Below are positions 51,646 through 51,867 of a stretch of DNA of 51,867 nucleotides, one piece after another; the stretch's first letter is position 1; every line of letters begins with the position of its first letter. The DNA is taken from assembly GCA_017394705.1 (NCBI GenBank), contig JAFPXH010000002.1, positions 1 through 51,867 of the forward strand, read 5' to 3'. A model generated the notes under the pieces. It did no database searches and was not told the origin of the DNA. It worked only from the letters and a program-made list of their open reading frames with translations. The DNA is from Paludibacteraceae bacterium (GTDB taxonomy: Bacteria > Bacteroidota > Bacteroidia > Bacteroidales > Paludibacteraceae). The translations under genes and the position numbers were made by a program.

Positions 51646-51849
51646 CTCCTAGCTGGTTAGGAGTGGCCCTTCCCTCGGGACGGAAACCTGAAGAAGTGCC
51701 TCGGATGGCACTTCGAGCTTGAGCGCCACGGAAGTGGATAGAGCGAAAGCATAGAATTCTTCTGTGTTTACGGACCGAAGAGTGAGGGCATCCGAGTACT
51801 TACTACTAAAATGTAGTTTTAGTACATGTACGAGGATAGCCAGCACGAC
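51646..51849 (+). ncRNA. Strongly folded RNA candidate, HEARO/omega-RNA-like layout
   Basis: These 204 bases lie directly before a start codon and fold as a unit. CTCCTA/TAGGAG hairpin (51646-51663) has a loop GCTGG that is the complement of CCAGC (51840-51844) near the end, so a pseudoknot closes the RNA. Then come TCCC/GGGA, the sequence AAACCTGAA (51684-51692), a perfect 8-bp hairpin GAAGTGCC/GGCACTTC (51693-51714), CCAC/GTGG with a GGAA loop, and a long hairpin whose arms ATCCGAGTAC and GTACGAGGAT pair with a tandem G-A mismatch around TACTAAAA/TTTTAGTA. This order recalls RNAs upstream of IscB-type genes (HEARO/omega RNA), though from memory only. A retron or a regulatory leader are alternatives. 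Confidence 0.5.
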
Positions 51850-51867
51850 ATGGGATATTACAAACTC
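51850..51867 (+). CDS. Start of a gene cut by the window end
   Basis: ATG at 51850 opens a frame of six codons (MGYYKL) to the window edge, directly behind the folded RNA. Nothing can be said about its product; its nature would decide what the RNA is. Confidence 0.35.

Overview
The window looks like chromosomal DNA of a gut-type Bacteroidales bacterium (Prevotella/Bacteroides relatives). The main evidence is its promoters. At least ten intergenic regions carry the Bacteroidetes sigma-ABfr signature, a TTG element exactly 20 bases before TAnnTTTG, and Shine-Dalgarno sequences are largely absent. The protein families agree: a GTPase-degenerate EF-G2, an Asp-type MurA, a DsbD/TonB-like gene pair, a GSCFA protein, and a pectate-lyase-like secreted protein with a short C-terminal tail typical of the group. 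No rRNA, insertion sequence or CRISPR array is visible. One tRNA gene (tRNA-Glu, CTC) is present.

Layout: about 39 kb of core genes (8.9-47.8 kb) sits between two accessory islands arranged as mirror images. The left island (1-8.3 kb), read from the outside in, holds a cut-off phage-like gene, an array of palindromes ending in AGCTTGTAT, a small winged-helix gene, an HNH endonuclease, a gene of unknown function with a coiled coil, a small membrane protein, an AT-rich single-chain restriction-modification enzyme of 1301 residues, a GIY-YIG protein and a lipoprotein. The right island (47.8-51.9 kb) has, in opposite orientation, a paralogue of the coiled-coil gene, a paralogue of the HNH gene, the same palindrome family, and a run of small phage-like genes. 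It ends in a strongly folded RNA candidate directly before a start codon cut by the window edge. The HNH promoters of both islands carry the same helically phased array of GACA sites.

Core region: fusA2 plus a membrane pyrophosphatase (low-energy growth); a TPR protein, ribH and aspartokinase; yitT, a sugar-nucleotidyltransferase, galE and manA (sugar phosphates and nucleotide sugars); rsmD; an RSH enzyme lacking the HD hydrolase domain; recR and small genes; groES-groEL; menG; an outer-membrane protein; nadE-murB-murA-dsbD-tonB-like-rlmB-rluA-pectate lyase as a tightly packed, often overlapping series; ffh-folD-prfA-rsmE; a PAP2 phosphatase; a lolE-like permease and a GSCFA protein.

Points of most interest: a folded RNA of about 330 nt with its own terminator upstream of fusA2; the RNA candidate at the right edge, whose layout resembles a HEARO/omega RNA; the mirrored islands with phased operators; a phased array upstream of groES; promoters whose -7 element is mirrored in the first transcribed bases; and short tandem repeats that start at stop codons or are read as protein. 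All functions are inferred from the sequence and from family knowledge; no database search was possible.
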